The translations under genes were made by a program, and so were the position numbers. Of a stretch of 64,000 nucleotides of DNA, positions 13,886 through 24,977 are shown piece after piece. The stretch lies in the NCBI RefSeq assembly GCF_026745355.1, contig NC_079209.1:40726178-40790177 (forward strand). The letters run 5' to 3'. Source of the stretch: Beta vulgaris subsp. vulgaris. Taxonomy: Eukaryota > Streptophyta > Magnoliopsida > Caryophyllales > Amaranthaceae. The notes beneath the pieces were generated by a model. It was not told where the DNA came from. It saw only the letters and a list, made by a program, of their open reading frames with translations, and searched no databases. The number at the start of each line of letters is the position of its first letter. Within the stretch, counting starts at the first letter, position 1.

Positions 13886-15317
13886 ATGCCCCTCCCTGCA
13901 AAATTATCCAAAGGCTTCACGACCAAGAAGAAGAAAATGGATCGACCTTCTCTGCCGAAGGTCGAAACTCCTTCCTCAGTCGAGAAAGGTTTTTTTTCAA
14001 CTGAGGAGAAGGCCATGGTTCCTTATTCAGGCACAGTGGGATCGACTCTCCCCTTTACTTCTGAGCAACCGGACGCGGTTTATCTAGATAAGGCCGAAGA
14101 GACCGAAAAGCAAGCTGCTCAGCCGGACGCGGCTGTGGACGGATCGACTTTTTCTGGGCCGGTAGCGGGGCTGGTATCACAGATGCCCCAGGCTTATAGG
14201 TCGGCCTCTCGATCTTCTAGTGAGTCTTATTACTCTAACATCATTAGGACTTTGCGCGTTGGCGGGCGTCCGATGAGTCCGTCCTATAAACTGGTCGTGG
14301 TTATACTCGTAAGAAATACTGACGAGTCTCCTCTTTCAGATAAAGGCAAAGGGGCAGCTGAAGTAGCTCCTGACAGTTCTCCCATTTTATCGGACGATGA
14401 CTCCTCGGCGGCCTTTGCGAGGATGATTTCAACCAATCGTAAGAAGCTCAAACAGGAGCTAATCAAATGCTTCCCTGAGCGTTACATCAAGGGCTTAAGA
14501 GGGGCTTCATCTGGACATGTAGGCTACATGTCTCAACTGGCTGCTAAGGTATAATATTAATTTCTCTTGTCGTCTTCTTTTTATACTTGGTAAATTTGCC
14601 TACTTTTGTGATCGTCCTGACATACTTTAATCTTCCCTTTTTCAGCTCTTTGCTCGCAGCATAATAACCGAGGACTGGGCAAGATTGCTCAGGAAAGAAA
14701 ACAAGCAGATCGTCCGGGATGCCACGAAAGCTGCGGACCAGACTCAATTCTCCATGGCCGAGCAGGAAGTCTTGCATCGCCAGTCAAGAGAAGCTTAGGA
14801 GAAGCGTTCGACCGAGATGGAGTCGGCCAACAAAGGATACCTAGTTCCTCTATCGGAGCTTCTAGACGAGAAGGCTGCCCTTGAGCGGACTCTCACAGAC
14901 GAAAGAAACACGGCTCTTTTGACGGTCGTTGGGCTTCGGAGAGAGAATTGTTTTCTCCGAGCAAAAAATCACGACCTGAAGATAGAGGCCGCTGATGCTT
15001 TCGAGTCGGCCAAGGAGGCTCTCAATGAGGTGATAGATACCTCTAAGACGTGGGCTTTGAGGGCTTTTGAAATGCTTGCCGAATTCGAGAACCTTACCAG
15101 ATATGAGCGTCGTCTGGAATTTCAAGAAAGCCTTCACAAAGCCTCCATGGCCGGAGAAGAGCTCCTAGTCATTGAAGAATCCTCGGACGACAAGGAGGAG
15201 GAGGAGGAGGCCAATCCAGAGGCTCAAGCGGATGATGCCAACAATCCTCCCAAGCCAGATGCTTATATTAGTTTTTATTTTTCCTTTCGATCTTGGCCGC
15301 AGGCCTTTTGTACTTAG
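13886..15317 (+). pseudogene. Antisense accessory gene of the gypsy remnant (coiled-coil protein)
   Basis: Two exons are visible. Exon 1 is open to 14548, and the intron 14549-14645 has a GTATAA donor and a TTTTTCAG acceptor. Exon 2 continues in frame from LFARSIITEDWARLL to a stop at 15317, with one internal TAG at about 14797. The product is Ser/Pro-rich with basic patches, then a long heptad-rich helix (ESAKEALNEVIDTSK) and an acidic tail (ESSDDKEEEEE). The same order of coiled coil and acidic tail occurs in the antisense gene of the complete gypsy element at 57.5-61.8 kb. No enzymatic motif is visible and the function is unknown. The gene is transcribed opposite to pol. The N-terminal PF04195-like part seen in the other element is missing here, probably by truncation at the left end; the first codon is therefore uncertain. 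Confidence 0.7.
14549..14645 (+). other. Intron of the antisense gypsy gene
   Basis: AAG|GTATAATATT donor and a pyrimidine-rich tract ending TTTTTCAG|CTC. Removal of 97 bp restores one frame across the junction. Confidence 0.75.
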
Positions 15318-16248
15318 CGTAGCAGTTTTTTTTTCTTTTGTAGCTTAGGTTGTAGTCTTCTTTGAATTTTTATAATAGAATATTTTGTTTCAATCATTGT
15401 CTCTGTTTATTGATTTTCTTATCAAGTACCACAACACTAGGTCGAATAAGAACGATCATGGACGATTTTCCATGGACAGTTTTGAAACACCCAAGTGCCA
15501 AAGTCATTTATAAGCCATCAAAACTTGCACAAATGTTTGTCTGCATTTTTGGGTTATTTAATTTCCTGACGCTTTGAGCCTGGATGAGTCACCACTTTTT
15601 TTTGTACACTAAGCTCTCCCCCCCCCCTTGTAGGACGAATTGTATTTTGCTAAGCACCGTTCGTCCGAGAAAAAGAATGGCCAAGCTTTATAGTGACTGT
15701 TATTTGTTGCAAGGTAAAGCTTTTTTACAGGATATTTACAATATGTCCTGCTTTCCTTTGTAATAACTTATCCCTTTACTAAGGTGGTTATTACATGGAC
15801 GGCCTTTTGCCAGAAAGTAATATCCCTTTACTAAGGTTTCTTAATTCTGGCCGTCTTTTCTCAGGAGATTGATGATCACTCTTTTTGAGTATTATCTTGT
15901 AAAGCCATTCGTCATGTTTCAAACTTTATAGATTTATAACATGTTGGCCGATCTCCTAATGAAAGCATTTTTCTAATTTAGTGTTTGGTTTGGGACGATT
16001 TCCATCTTTACTTGTTATTTTGTCTTAAACCAGTGTTTCATGTCGTAGTAAGATGCTCTTAATCAAATAATAAAACATAAGTAAAGAGACAGTCCAGGAG
16101 TAGAAGTAGAATTGTATTATATGAATTTTGCTTGACTAGGAGCCAAGATACATGTATACAGGTCTACTTTTATTGTTTTTCTGCCGTGGCACTTTGGCAG
16201 AGGGGAGCTATAAGCTTCTATTTCTATTACATCAGATGAAATATTTTT

Positions 16249-17205
16249 TCACAGTGTCTGAGTTCCACGTCCGAGGAATAGGACGACCGTCCATTGCCTC
16301 CAGACAGAAGGTGCCACTCTGGACTTCCTGGACGATCTTGTAAGGCCTTCCCAGTTTGGTGTGAGCTTACCCATTTCTTTAGCCCGGCCGCCCGCTTCCA
16401 TTTTTCTCAAGACAAGATCTCCCACCTTCAATGACGATCTTGTAAGGCCTTCCCAGTTTATATACCTGCATTCTTAGTAAAGCATTGCCCCGGACTTCAG
16501 GAACCTGGTCCAAGGCTGAGGGAAGAGCATCCCAGTTGGCTTCCTCTGAATAGAGCATAACTCGTAAGGTGGGTTCTTCTACTTCGATGGGAAGGACGGC
16601 TTCTGTGCCATAGACAAGCATAAATGGAGTCTCCCTAGTTGATTTCTTGGCCGTGGTTCTGATTGACCAAAGAACTAATTGTAGCTCCTCCACCCATAGA
16701 CCTTTGGCATTATCCAACTTTTTCTTTATGCCGTTTGAAAGGATCTTGTTAAAGGCTTCTACTATCCCATTTGCTTGAGGATGAGCAACGGTAGCAAAGT
16801 GAGCTTTAATGTCCTGGTCGACCAGCTATTCTTTGAGCTTAGGCGTCTCAAACTGCGGTCCATTGTCAAAGACAATAGACTGAGGCATACCAAATCTTGT
16901 AATGATGTTCTTCCAGATAAATCCCTTTACATCATTAGTTGTGATCCTTCTCATAGCCTCAGCCTCGACGCCTCTTTACATTCAAAGTCACCATTTACTT
17001 GACTGACAACCAGCGGGGAATCTGTCTTTCCCTCAATTTCCAGAGCTCCTGCCACCTTGCACATATTAATGCCGGCTAGCAGCGCCTCATACTCCGCTTC
17101 GTTGTTTGAATCTTGGAACTGAAATCTGATTGCATACTCAAACTTGTCCCCTTCTGGTGATTGGAAGATTATACCAGCCCCGCAGCTGTTGGCAATTTTT
17201 ATCAT
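16249..17205 (-). pseudogene. Ty3/gypsy pol fragment: archaeal-type RNase H joined to integrase
   Basis: Reading on the minus strand, 17205-16951 matches the second RNase H of Tat elements (SCGAGIIFQSPEG, NNEAEYEALLAGI, VVSQVNGDFE). It then jumps to late integrase: FGMPQSIVFDNGPQF, HPQANGIVEAFNKIL, ETPFMLVYGTEAVLPIEV, and the C-terminal KVGDLVLRK and GKLTPNWEG. The integrase zinc finger and first catalytic Asp are lost in the deletion. The frame also contains shifts and a 27-bp duplicated segment (16331-16357 and 16433-16459). In an intact element these enzymes remove the RNA template and insert the cDNA. Inactive. Confidence 0.85.
16331..16459. repeat. 27-bp exact direct repeat within integrase
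   Basis: GACGATCTTGTAAGGCCTTC plus seven more bases occur at 16331-16357 and 16433-16459. The first copy is in its proper place, after the GKL.PNWEG motif. The second replaces the coding sequence expected between the YK and VGDL motifs, so it looks like templated filler. Confidence 0.8.
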
Positions 17206-18730
17206 TAAATGAAATTTTCTTAGGCAAAACTAACGTAATTCTCAAAAGCACCATACTGCACAATCTTCTAACCACCACCTCTGGCCTTCAAACAGTCAAG
17301 TTCCTGATAACTTCATTTCTATCCTACCAAACATGATAAGCAAGAGCACACATCACAACAGCAATAAGCCTGCGTTGGAATTAAGATATTTTACTCTTGG
17401 ACAAATACATCGACATCCTAGGTAACCGACTTTGCTTTTGAGAAATTTCCAGCGAATCACCAACAACTCAAGCATTTCCTTGTGAACTCACATTCAAAAA
17501 ATAAGTGTTTGTGAGTTTCCACACTAACACCACATAGGACACATTCATCTGCATCCTTGACACCAATCTTCCTCAGTCTATCTGTAGTACGCAATTTTTC
17601 CAGCATGATCATCCAGCTAATGGTTCTTTGCTTAAGCACAACCAGTCTGTTCCATATAGACTGGCCCCAATGGACCTTCTGTATGTCTCCCACCATCTTC
17701 TTATAACAGCCCTGTATAAAGAATTTAGGCATCCTTATCAACTCCGACTGACTATAAAAATTATTTGCCAACTCATTCATTATGCAAATCTGCTTCCAAT
17801 ATCAGCTACACCTAGACTGTGGAAGATAATTCCACCAGTTTTCATCTTTGATATAAACTCCATTTACCGATTTAACCCAGAGTGAGTCTTGTTTGGCTAA
17901 GATAATCCACACATATTTAATGAAAGTTTTTTGGTTATTCCATACTTGGATACTCCTAACTCCTAAGCCCCATGCCTTTCTATCATAGCACACCTTTTCC
18001 CATGCAACATTACCAAGCTTCATACTAAATTGATCACCATGTCAAAGAAATGCCCTACACACTTGTTCAATCTCACCTAACACAGTTTGGGGGATTATAT
18101 ACACTTGAGCCCAGTAAATGTGGATGCTGAGTAATATAGAGTTAACCAACTGTAATATCTTTGTATAAGACAAATCCATAGACCTCCACACCTCTATTCT
18201 AACACACATTTTCTCAACTAACACATGCCACTTAGCCATAGTAACCCTCCTTGCTGAATAAGAAAACCCCCAAGTACCTAAATGGCAATTGGCTATGCCT
18301 AAACCCAGACACATCCTTCACTCTCTGAATGGTTTGTTGATCCCTAACAGCAAAATAAAACTCAAAAGGCATTTCATTAATTCTCAACCCTAAAATGTTA
18401 GAGAAGAATCTAAAATCTTGGAGCATAAGATAGGTTGAAGGAGAATCACCTTTGCAATAGAGAATCACATCATCTACAAACACTAAGTGACTCAACTTAA
18501 TAGCATGATGAAAACTGAACCTATAACCTTTATAAGCATCTTCATAACTCTTGACATGTACTCCATGCATTGAACAAATAAGAGAGGGAAGATGGGATCT
18601 CCCCGCCTTAAACCTCTTAGCCTAAAAAAAACCATATAAACTTCCAGCAATCATGAGGAGAATTTTGGGGAGCTAACACAATCATAATAAGATTGGTAAA
18701 ATAAGAGAGAGCTTCTAACATCTCTTATAG
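17206..18730 (-). mobile_element. LINE fragment: RT C-terminus and zf-RVT, decayed
   Basis: On the minus strand the order is RRGDPIFPLLF (the RQGDP box, about 18600), LVFVDDVILYCKG (catalytic box with FVDD in place of FADD, about 18480), the thumb region, then a zf-RVT domain with CVLCG...ETHKHLFFEC (about 17500-17560) and a degenerate YHVW-DRNEVI end near 17330. Several stops and frameshifts interrupt it. The endonuclease and ORF1 are missing (5' truncation typical of LINEs). It ends next to the gypsy remnant. Confidence 0.85.
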
Positions 18731-18777
18731 GAACACTCAATCAAACATAATATAACATAACACAATATTCGACCTTA

Positions 18778-19466
18778 CACTAGTGGGAAAAAACCTTATA
18801 TGTCACTTCGTAACCGATTCGATTTTTACAAAACCACATCCGAAAATCATTAAAAGAAACGGGAGGGAAAGCTGGGCAAAAAATCTGATCTGGTCCTTTA
18901 GTGAACCGGATTAGATTTGAAAAGCTGCTTCGATTTTTCAAAATCTGATCCGGTCCACAAGACCGGATCAAATTTTTCGTTTATTTTTGCGTGCTTGTTC
19001 CCTTAGAACGGCCCAAAATGAACGATCCCGTTCTCTCACCTAATTTGATAAAACCCTCCATCTATTCCCCTCACTTCCCTCCTTCCTCTATTGATCCCTA
19101 ATCAGAGTGCGAAATCGTAGCGATGAAAACGAGAGAAAAAATTCGCAACTGAACTCTCCACACAGAGGAGAGAGACAGAAACAGTCGACTACAGTGGAGA
19201 TGACGATGGAGGTGATTAACAGTGGTGTCTTTGCAGTTTTTCAAAACGGCGGCGTTGGAAATGGCGATTTGAAGACAAACCCTAAAAAAAATCGAAGGAC
19301 AATAAACGTCGTCGCCGACGCCAGAAACATAAGATGAAGAGCAAGAATTTCTCGTCGCAAGTTGATTTCTTATTAACACTTCAGCTTTTGCCGATTTTAT
19401 TCATGGATGTGGCAGCTTTATAGAGGTAATCTTGTTTATGCCAAAAATCGCCAAGGTGTCAATCTT
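18778..19466 (+). mobile_element. CACTA-type terminus with subterminal repeats
   Basis: Starts CACTAGTGGGAAAAAACC after TTA, the hallmark of a CACTA (En/Spm) inverted terminal repeat. Subterminal words ATCTGATCTGGTCC, ATCTGATCCGGTCC and the inverted GACCGGATCA lie at about 18885-18975. No opposite terminus (CCCACTAGTG) was found, and no TNPD/TNPA homology. The rest (to 19466) carries short frames only. Probably truncated or non-autonomous. Confidence 0.55.
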
Positions 19467-20181
19467 TGGTCGGGACGACGACGGCTAGATTAGATGAGAA
19501 AAATAGATGGCAGAATTTAAAGGGAAAAAGTAAAGAGAGAAGAGACACAAGAAAATGGTGACGCGGAAAACCCATGAAAAGGGATAAAACCGCGGGTGGC
19601 AATGAGTCCACCAATCCACTATAATTTGGGCATTAAAGCCTTTGAATACAAGTATAATATTTTGAGAATATGAATGAAAGATAGCTGAATTTATCTAAGT
19701 ATGACTATGGAAGTATAAGTAAATAGCATAGGTAATATCCGGTCCTTTGGTTCTGCCTACGAGCCCCTATTTATAATAGTAGGGCTGGTGGAGATAGCCT
19801 TAAACAACTCCCTAAAAATCAGGAATTAGTTACTAGAATCTTGGACTCCACTTATGACAGCAGTTAGTGGGTTATTGAATTGGTCTTCCTACTTTTTAGG
19901 CACGCAAGGAGTGATGCTTGAGCATACTTCTCTTTAGACTTGGTCTCCTTGATTTTAGGAACTGATTTTTTTGACTTTAGCTGAGATATGTTAACTTATC
20001 TTGAATGTTGTAATATTCTCGTCACCTGGTAGCTGGTAGCTGCTAGCTGCTAGCTGCATACTATAGCTGGGCGCGTCTTGGCTAGCTGTTCCTGCTTAAA
20101 AATCTGATCAACCAGAGCTGCTTATAAGCTGGTGTTGCCTACTGAAGCTGTATTGAGTGCTTAGGAAAAAGAGCCATAACA
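19467..20181 (-). mobile_element. Solo LTR, Ty1/copia type, with AATCT target duplication
   Basis: Read on the minus strand, the LTR starts TGTTATGGCTC at 20181, carries CTATTATAAATAGGGGC as TATA region at about 19780, and has a U5 with CCACCCGCGGTTTTATCCC and a CGTCACCATTTTCTTGTG motif typical of copia LTRs. AATCT occurs directly at both ends (19461-19465 and 20182-20186), one base from the expected CA end on one side. No internal domain is present. U3 contains a TAGCTGG/TAGCTGC tandem array at about 20023-20060. Confidence 0.65.
20023..20060. repeat. Short tandem array TAGCTGS
   Basis: About five heptamers of TAGCTGG or TAGCTGC in the U3 of the solo LTR. Confidence 0.8.
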
Positions 20182-20186
20182 AATCT

Positions 20187-21387
20187 CATTGCTAATTCAT
20201 TCAAACTTAAATGCTAAACCTAATTTTTTCATCGATTAGTTGATTTCTAAATCGAATTGATTTTGTTGAGTTGGTTATTCTGAGATGAAGTATGCACCAA
20301 AATTTAGGTTTATTACTTTATTTTACTGAATTTGGAATGTTTATGGATGTGTTTGATTGGTGTTGTAGGCGAGTTCGAGTTTGATCAAGTCGAGGAAGGT
20401 GAGCGATTCGAAATTGGATTATTCGCATATCACGGTATCTGTTTGATGCGTAATGTTTCATTGTTGACTTGTTTGTGGTGCAATATGTTGTCTTGTTGTT
20501 TTATCTGGATTGAGATTGTTGTGGTGTAGTTTTGAAAGCTCATCTCATGCTATTGTTAGGTTGAGTGAATGTTTGAGTAGGCGATATTTGACAAGAAGTT
20601 TATGACTGTGTTTTACCTATTGGAGTTGAATTATACCCTCAAATTGGCATTTTAATGTTGGGGTGGATATTTTCGTTTGAGACACCTGCTATTCACTCTT
20701 TGTTCTCATTTACTGAACCTAATGGCAATGAGGTATACACTTCTTAAAGTTTATAACTATTAGGTTTGAACTTGTATCAGTGGGCCTTATCATGATCATC
20801 ATTTGGCTTTCCTTAGATAAACATGCTTGATTCTATAGTATATAGAACTTGCTTTTGGTTTGAATATGTTTTTTTTAGACAATTTTTACTTGCCAAAAAA
20901 TAAGAAACCCAATTCTCCTTTTTTATATGCTTCACATTCCACATTTTCTTGACTGACTTGCCTCAACTGGAACTCAGAAGCATATAGCCGAGTAGAGACT
21001 GAGTTAATATATTTATGCTAATGAACTTCTCCTGCATGTTAATAGGCATATACCCTGTAATTTGAATAGAGAATTACTTTTAGAAAGATGAATTGCCTAG
21101 TTGATTTAAAGCTTCCTCATCTAGGAAGAAATTGCCTTCAATGCTTTATAGCTTGAGGATATATTTATTGGCAGCCTTGTCTTATCATTTGTATAATTGT
21201 ATTGCTGAAGTTCCAATCTAGTGATTATAGGAGATATGGTGAAGTTTGATAGCAGTTTATTATAATTTTATAAAGAGACATATTTATGTGGGAATTTGTA
21301 ACGTGGGGGATTTATTTATAATTTTTGAAGGCTTTTATATTTTATATTAGGAGAATTTCTTGTATATATGATTTTGGGAGTCCATTT
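20187..21387. other. Single-copy-looking sequence, no gene recognised
   Basis: Unremarkable AT-rich DNA with one short frame near 20332-20529 that resembles nothing known to me. It could be intron or spacer of a decayed gene. Confidence 0.3.
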
Positions 21388-22320
21388 ATGGTACACCCGG
21401 GTGTACCATGCTCATGGTACACCCAGGGGCGTTTTCGTAATTAATTACAAGTTAAAGGGCATGCTGGTAATTTCGGGTCAATAAATGACAAAAAGCAAAA
21501 ATCTGAACCCAATTCTTCTTTCTTGCTCATTTCTCACAATTCTTTCTCACCAGAAAAATCTGATTTTCAATTCTTCTCTCTCATCCTTCCAAACCTTCCA
21601 AACACAACCATGGAGATCTGAAATTCGCGAAAAAAAATTTTCAGATCTGAAATTCGCGAGATGAACGATGAGATGATGATGACGCGGATTCGAGATGATG
21701 ATGATGAGGCGACTGAAGAGACCCACAACCCATCCACGACGATGATTAAGACCCACGACCCAGATCTGATTATGTTTTTGCTCATTTGTTTTGTTGTTGT
21801 TTTTCTCATTTCCCCTCAGTTATTTGTATTGCATAAACCAGATGTTTTTGGTTGTTTTACATGATCATGACATGAACAAAATTATGGGTGTTGATTTTGA
21901 ATTATCATTGTAGGAATGAGCAAATGTATTCTGCAATAATTTTGAATTCTAATGTTCAAATGAGTCAAGCATCTATGCTTATTTAGAATGATTGAAGATT
22001 AGGTGCTCATTTACATAATTTGTGTTGGATGATTATTGGTGCTTAGTCAACTCTTATACTTGCTCTAGTCTTTTTTTTTTCTATTCATTTCTTCTCTTTC
22101 TTCATTTTCTTTTTTGCTCACCTGTAATTAGTTCGTTTCCGTGACTGCTCATTTGCACCAAGTTTGCTCATTTTCTTAAATGAGTAGAAATACTTGCTCA
22201 TCTGCTCATCTGTTCATTTTACTCATTTGCTCAATTTGCTCATTTGCTCAATTTGCTCATTTGCTCATTTTGCTCATTTTGCGAAAATAGCCTTGGGTGT
22301 ACCATGAGCATGGTACACCC
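21388..22320. mobile_element. Element with palindromic termini, about 0.93 kb
   Basis: The left end is a perfect 22-bp palindrome (21388-21409, ATGGTACACCC and its reverse) overlapping a second one (21399-21424: GGGTGTACCATG, CT, CATGGTACACCC). The right end, 22295-22320, repeats the same 12-bp arms around AG. The two ends are therefore inverted copies of a motif that is itself a hairpin. No target duplication was resolved. The interior has ATGATG-rich sequence and a TGCTCATT minisatellite. Nothing recognisable is encoded. Confidence 0.6.
22183..22285. repeat. TTGCTCAWTT minisatellite
   Basis: About nine imperfect copies of a 9-10-bp unit (TTTGCTCAT, ATTTGCTCA) next to the right palindromic end. 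Confidence 0.85.
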
Positions 22321-23129
22321 AGGTTTACTACAAAGATTCTCTGATTTTGGTTGTTGTCTGCACTATGCTGCCTGAATTCTAATTGATGTTTTTCAGTTTA
22401 AAATTTTTTCATGCTTTATTCGTTCATGTTTCAAAACGAGTTATCTAATGAGGTATTGAAACATTTTAGAGATCTTTCAAGTCTGTGATATAAGTTTTGT
22501 GTGAGTCCTATCAATTGTGACTTGTGCGAAATGTTTTTGGTGGAATTCTAAGCCGATTTGGCGCTATTACTTTTTTGCAACTTCCTTGCTGGATTCTTAG
22601 CCTGCTTTGTTTTTAAAAGAGGGTGCATTCCATAATTGTACTTCGTCTATTCAATGACTCGGATTCATATGAGGAAGAACTAGATAACCAACATAGGAGA
22701 AAGGGATCTCAAATAAAAAAAAGGTGATGTAGTTGATCACAATTTCTCCTTTTTTATTTTTTTGCCCATGTCAGTGTTAGGTCTCTATTTGGTTTCAGAT
22801 GCCTCAGCACACTTGAGTATCAAAAAAAACTAATATGAACCCGGTGCACACTAATAGTGTGCACCCGATCCATATCACGTGAGTTTATGCAATAGTAATG
22901 ATTATGCTTTTCAGTTTTTGCCGCCTTCAATTTTTCTCTTTCCTCAGATTTTCTCTCTCGGATTTCCTCAGATTTTCTCTCTCCTCATAACTTCTTCCCA
23001 CTACTTCATTCTATTCTAACTTCTGCATTTTGTCTCTCAATAATAATTTTTCATCTTCTTTGTTCTAACTTCTTCATTTTCTCTCTCTTCAAGTTCAGTT
23101 TTGTGTAATTTTCTCGCTTGAATTTAGCA
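22321..23129. other. Spacer with a 23-bp palindrome
   Basis: No gene was seen. A perfect hairpin GGTGCACACTA-A-TAGTGTGCACC lies at 22843-22865. CT-rich sequence at 22930-23110 resembles a plant 5' UTR ahead of the ATG at 23130. Confidence 0.4.
22843..22865. repeat. Perfect 11-bp inverted repeat with one-base loop
   Basis: GGTGCACACTA, A, TAGTGTGCACC. Same design as the palindromic ends at 21399 and 22295 but a different sequence. Confidence 0.85.
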
Positions 23130-23811
23130 ATGGAAAGGAAGACGATCACTAATTTGAATTTTCCAAAACTTAGTGGTTTGCGTTCATCTCTTGGTGGTCA
23201 TGCAAAGGAATAGGAGTTTCCTGGTGTTAGTGGAACTGCTCATACTGATGGTAATTATGTTGTTGATTTTTGTTTTTATTTTAATTTCTTATAATTTTAA
23301 GAGTTTTGATGTTTTTTAGTTTGAATTACTCTTCGTTCATTTTTTATGCGATTTTTATTGTTTGCATGATAAATTTATGTTGATTTTTGTGCGATTTTTG
23401 GAGTTCTGATTTTTTTAGTTTAAATTACTATTCGCTCCTTTTTTTGCGATTTTTTGGAGTTTCGATTTTTTTTAGTTCTAATTACTCTTCGTTCATTTTT
23501 GTGCGATTTAATGTTTGCAAGATAATTTTTTATTCATTTTTGTTCGACTTTTGGAGTTTTGATTTTTTTTTTGGTTTATTTTTTTGTAATAATTTGTAAT
23601 TGTGTTATTTTTGTGATGATATAGTATATTTTGATATGATATAGTTTATTTTGTATTTATATAGTGTATTGTAATTAAATTATTTTTTATTAGTCTTGAA
23701 ATGATAGTGTATTTTGAAATGATATAGTGTGTTTTGGATAATGTATATTGATATCATATAGTGTGTTGATAATTATAGTGTATTTTGAGATGATATAGTA
23801 TATTTTGATGA

Positions 23812-24039
23812 ATGTTGTCAGGATCGCGATCCTACTTTGGATCGTGAGGGGTTTGCAGGATTGGATCGTAGGGTCGTAAGATCCTAGGAATATTGAAAAA
23901 TTAAGTCGATTCTAGCTAATTTACTTGTACATTTCTCAATTCTCATACTTGAAGTTAAATGATGTTAGAAACTTGTTATTTATCTAAAAATAGTTGATAT
24001 TACATAATCTAAAAAACCAAACATACAATAACAGTAGTC

Positions 24040-24087
<48 letters not shown>

Positions 24088-24977
24088 GTTTACACCAGCA
24101 TATCTCTACCAAACTAGGAATATATCTTTCTTGATTCCACCAGCTTGCACAAGTCACAACCTGGCAATATTTATACTTCACTTTTCTAGAGTCTTACCTG
24201 CAGAAGCATTTTTTCTCTTTTTATTTATCAGATGAAGTGACATTTTCTGAGCACGAAAAAATTAATATAATTAAACAAATATTGAGGTTAGAGGAATGAA
24301 TTAAGCTAACAATAGAAGAGAAGTTGAAATAATGAAATCAATCGAAACATTGAATAAGTTAACTATGCAGCAGCAAATGAAAAAAAAATGACAAACTAAG
24401 AATAACGAAATCAAAATTCAAATAACTTTCAAGTCAAACTCTTTAACATGGCAACAACAAGATCAACTCACAAACAATCACCAAACAATAAAATCAACAT
24501 GTAGCAAGAAAAATTAATTGAAAAAGTAAATAAAATAAATCCAATAGAAGAGAAAACTCACTCGTGCAGACTGCAAATAAAACATAAGATAGATTAGCTG
24601 AACCAATCGTATATCTTGGAGCCTAGGACAATTGGGGAAGACAAGGAGGCAAGGAGAAACCACCAAGCATGGCTGTCGTGACTGCAGATGATAGATTAGG
24701 GATACGTTATTTGGGTGAAATATTTGGGTGGGCCTATTCTTATCTTACATGTTTGGGCTGCAGATAACCTTTTGAAACAAAACAAGTCCATTTACAAGCT
24801 AAACATCAAGATCGTTAGAATCACATCAGGATCGCGATTCCACCGATCCTAATGATCCTGATGCGATCCTAATATGATCCTATGGGATTGCGATTCTTCC
24901 AGCGATCCAGATCGATATGGCTTATCTGGATTGTAGGATTGCACGATCGTATGATCCGGATCGCGATTTTAATAACA
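23812..24977. mobile_element. MITE-like element with ATCGCGATCC ends
   Basis: The left end ATGTTGTCAGGATCGCGATC and the inverted right end ATGTTATTAAAATCGCGATC share 16 of the 20 bases shown. Near both ends there are many GGATC/GATCC words (23821-23892 and 24800-24968). The interior is AT-rich with a TA run at 24042-24085 and no recognisable transposase. It interrupts a tandem repeat, which marks it as an insertion. Family unknown. Confidence 0.55.
24042..24085. repeat. (AT)n microsatellite
   Basis: About 22 AT units inside the MITE-like element. Confidence 0.95.

Larger units (their letters stand above)
13802..17205 (-). mobile_element. Internally deleted Tat-type Ty3/gypsy remnant
   Basis: On the minus strand, archaeal-type RNase H is fused by deletion to the second half of integrase (17205 to about 16249). 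Further along comes a spacer, then on the + strand a coiled-coil gene (13886-15317). This arrangement of sense pol plus a convergent antisense gene is characteristic of Tat-lineage elements. LTRs, gag, protease and reverse transcriptase are absent. The remnant lies between two LINE fragments. Spacer 15318-16248 holds T-rich sequence plausible as the tail-to-tail 3' UTRs of both genes, with the word ATCCCTTTACTAAGGT repeated near 15770 and 15823; no gene was seen there. Confidence 0.75.

Noticed and set aside
18778..19466. Complete CACTA transposon
   Set aside because: Only one terminus is visible; no inverted partner and no transposase.
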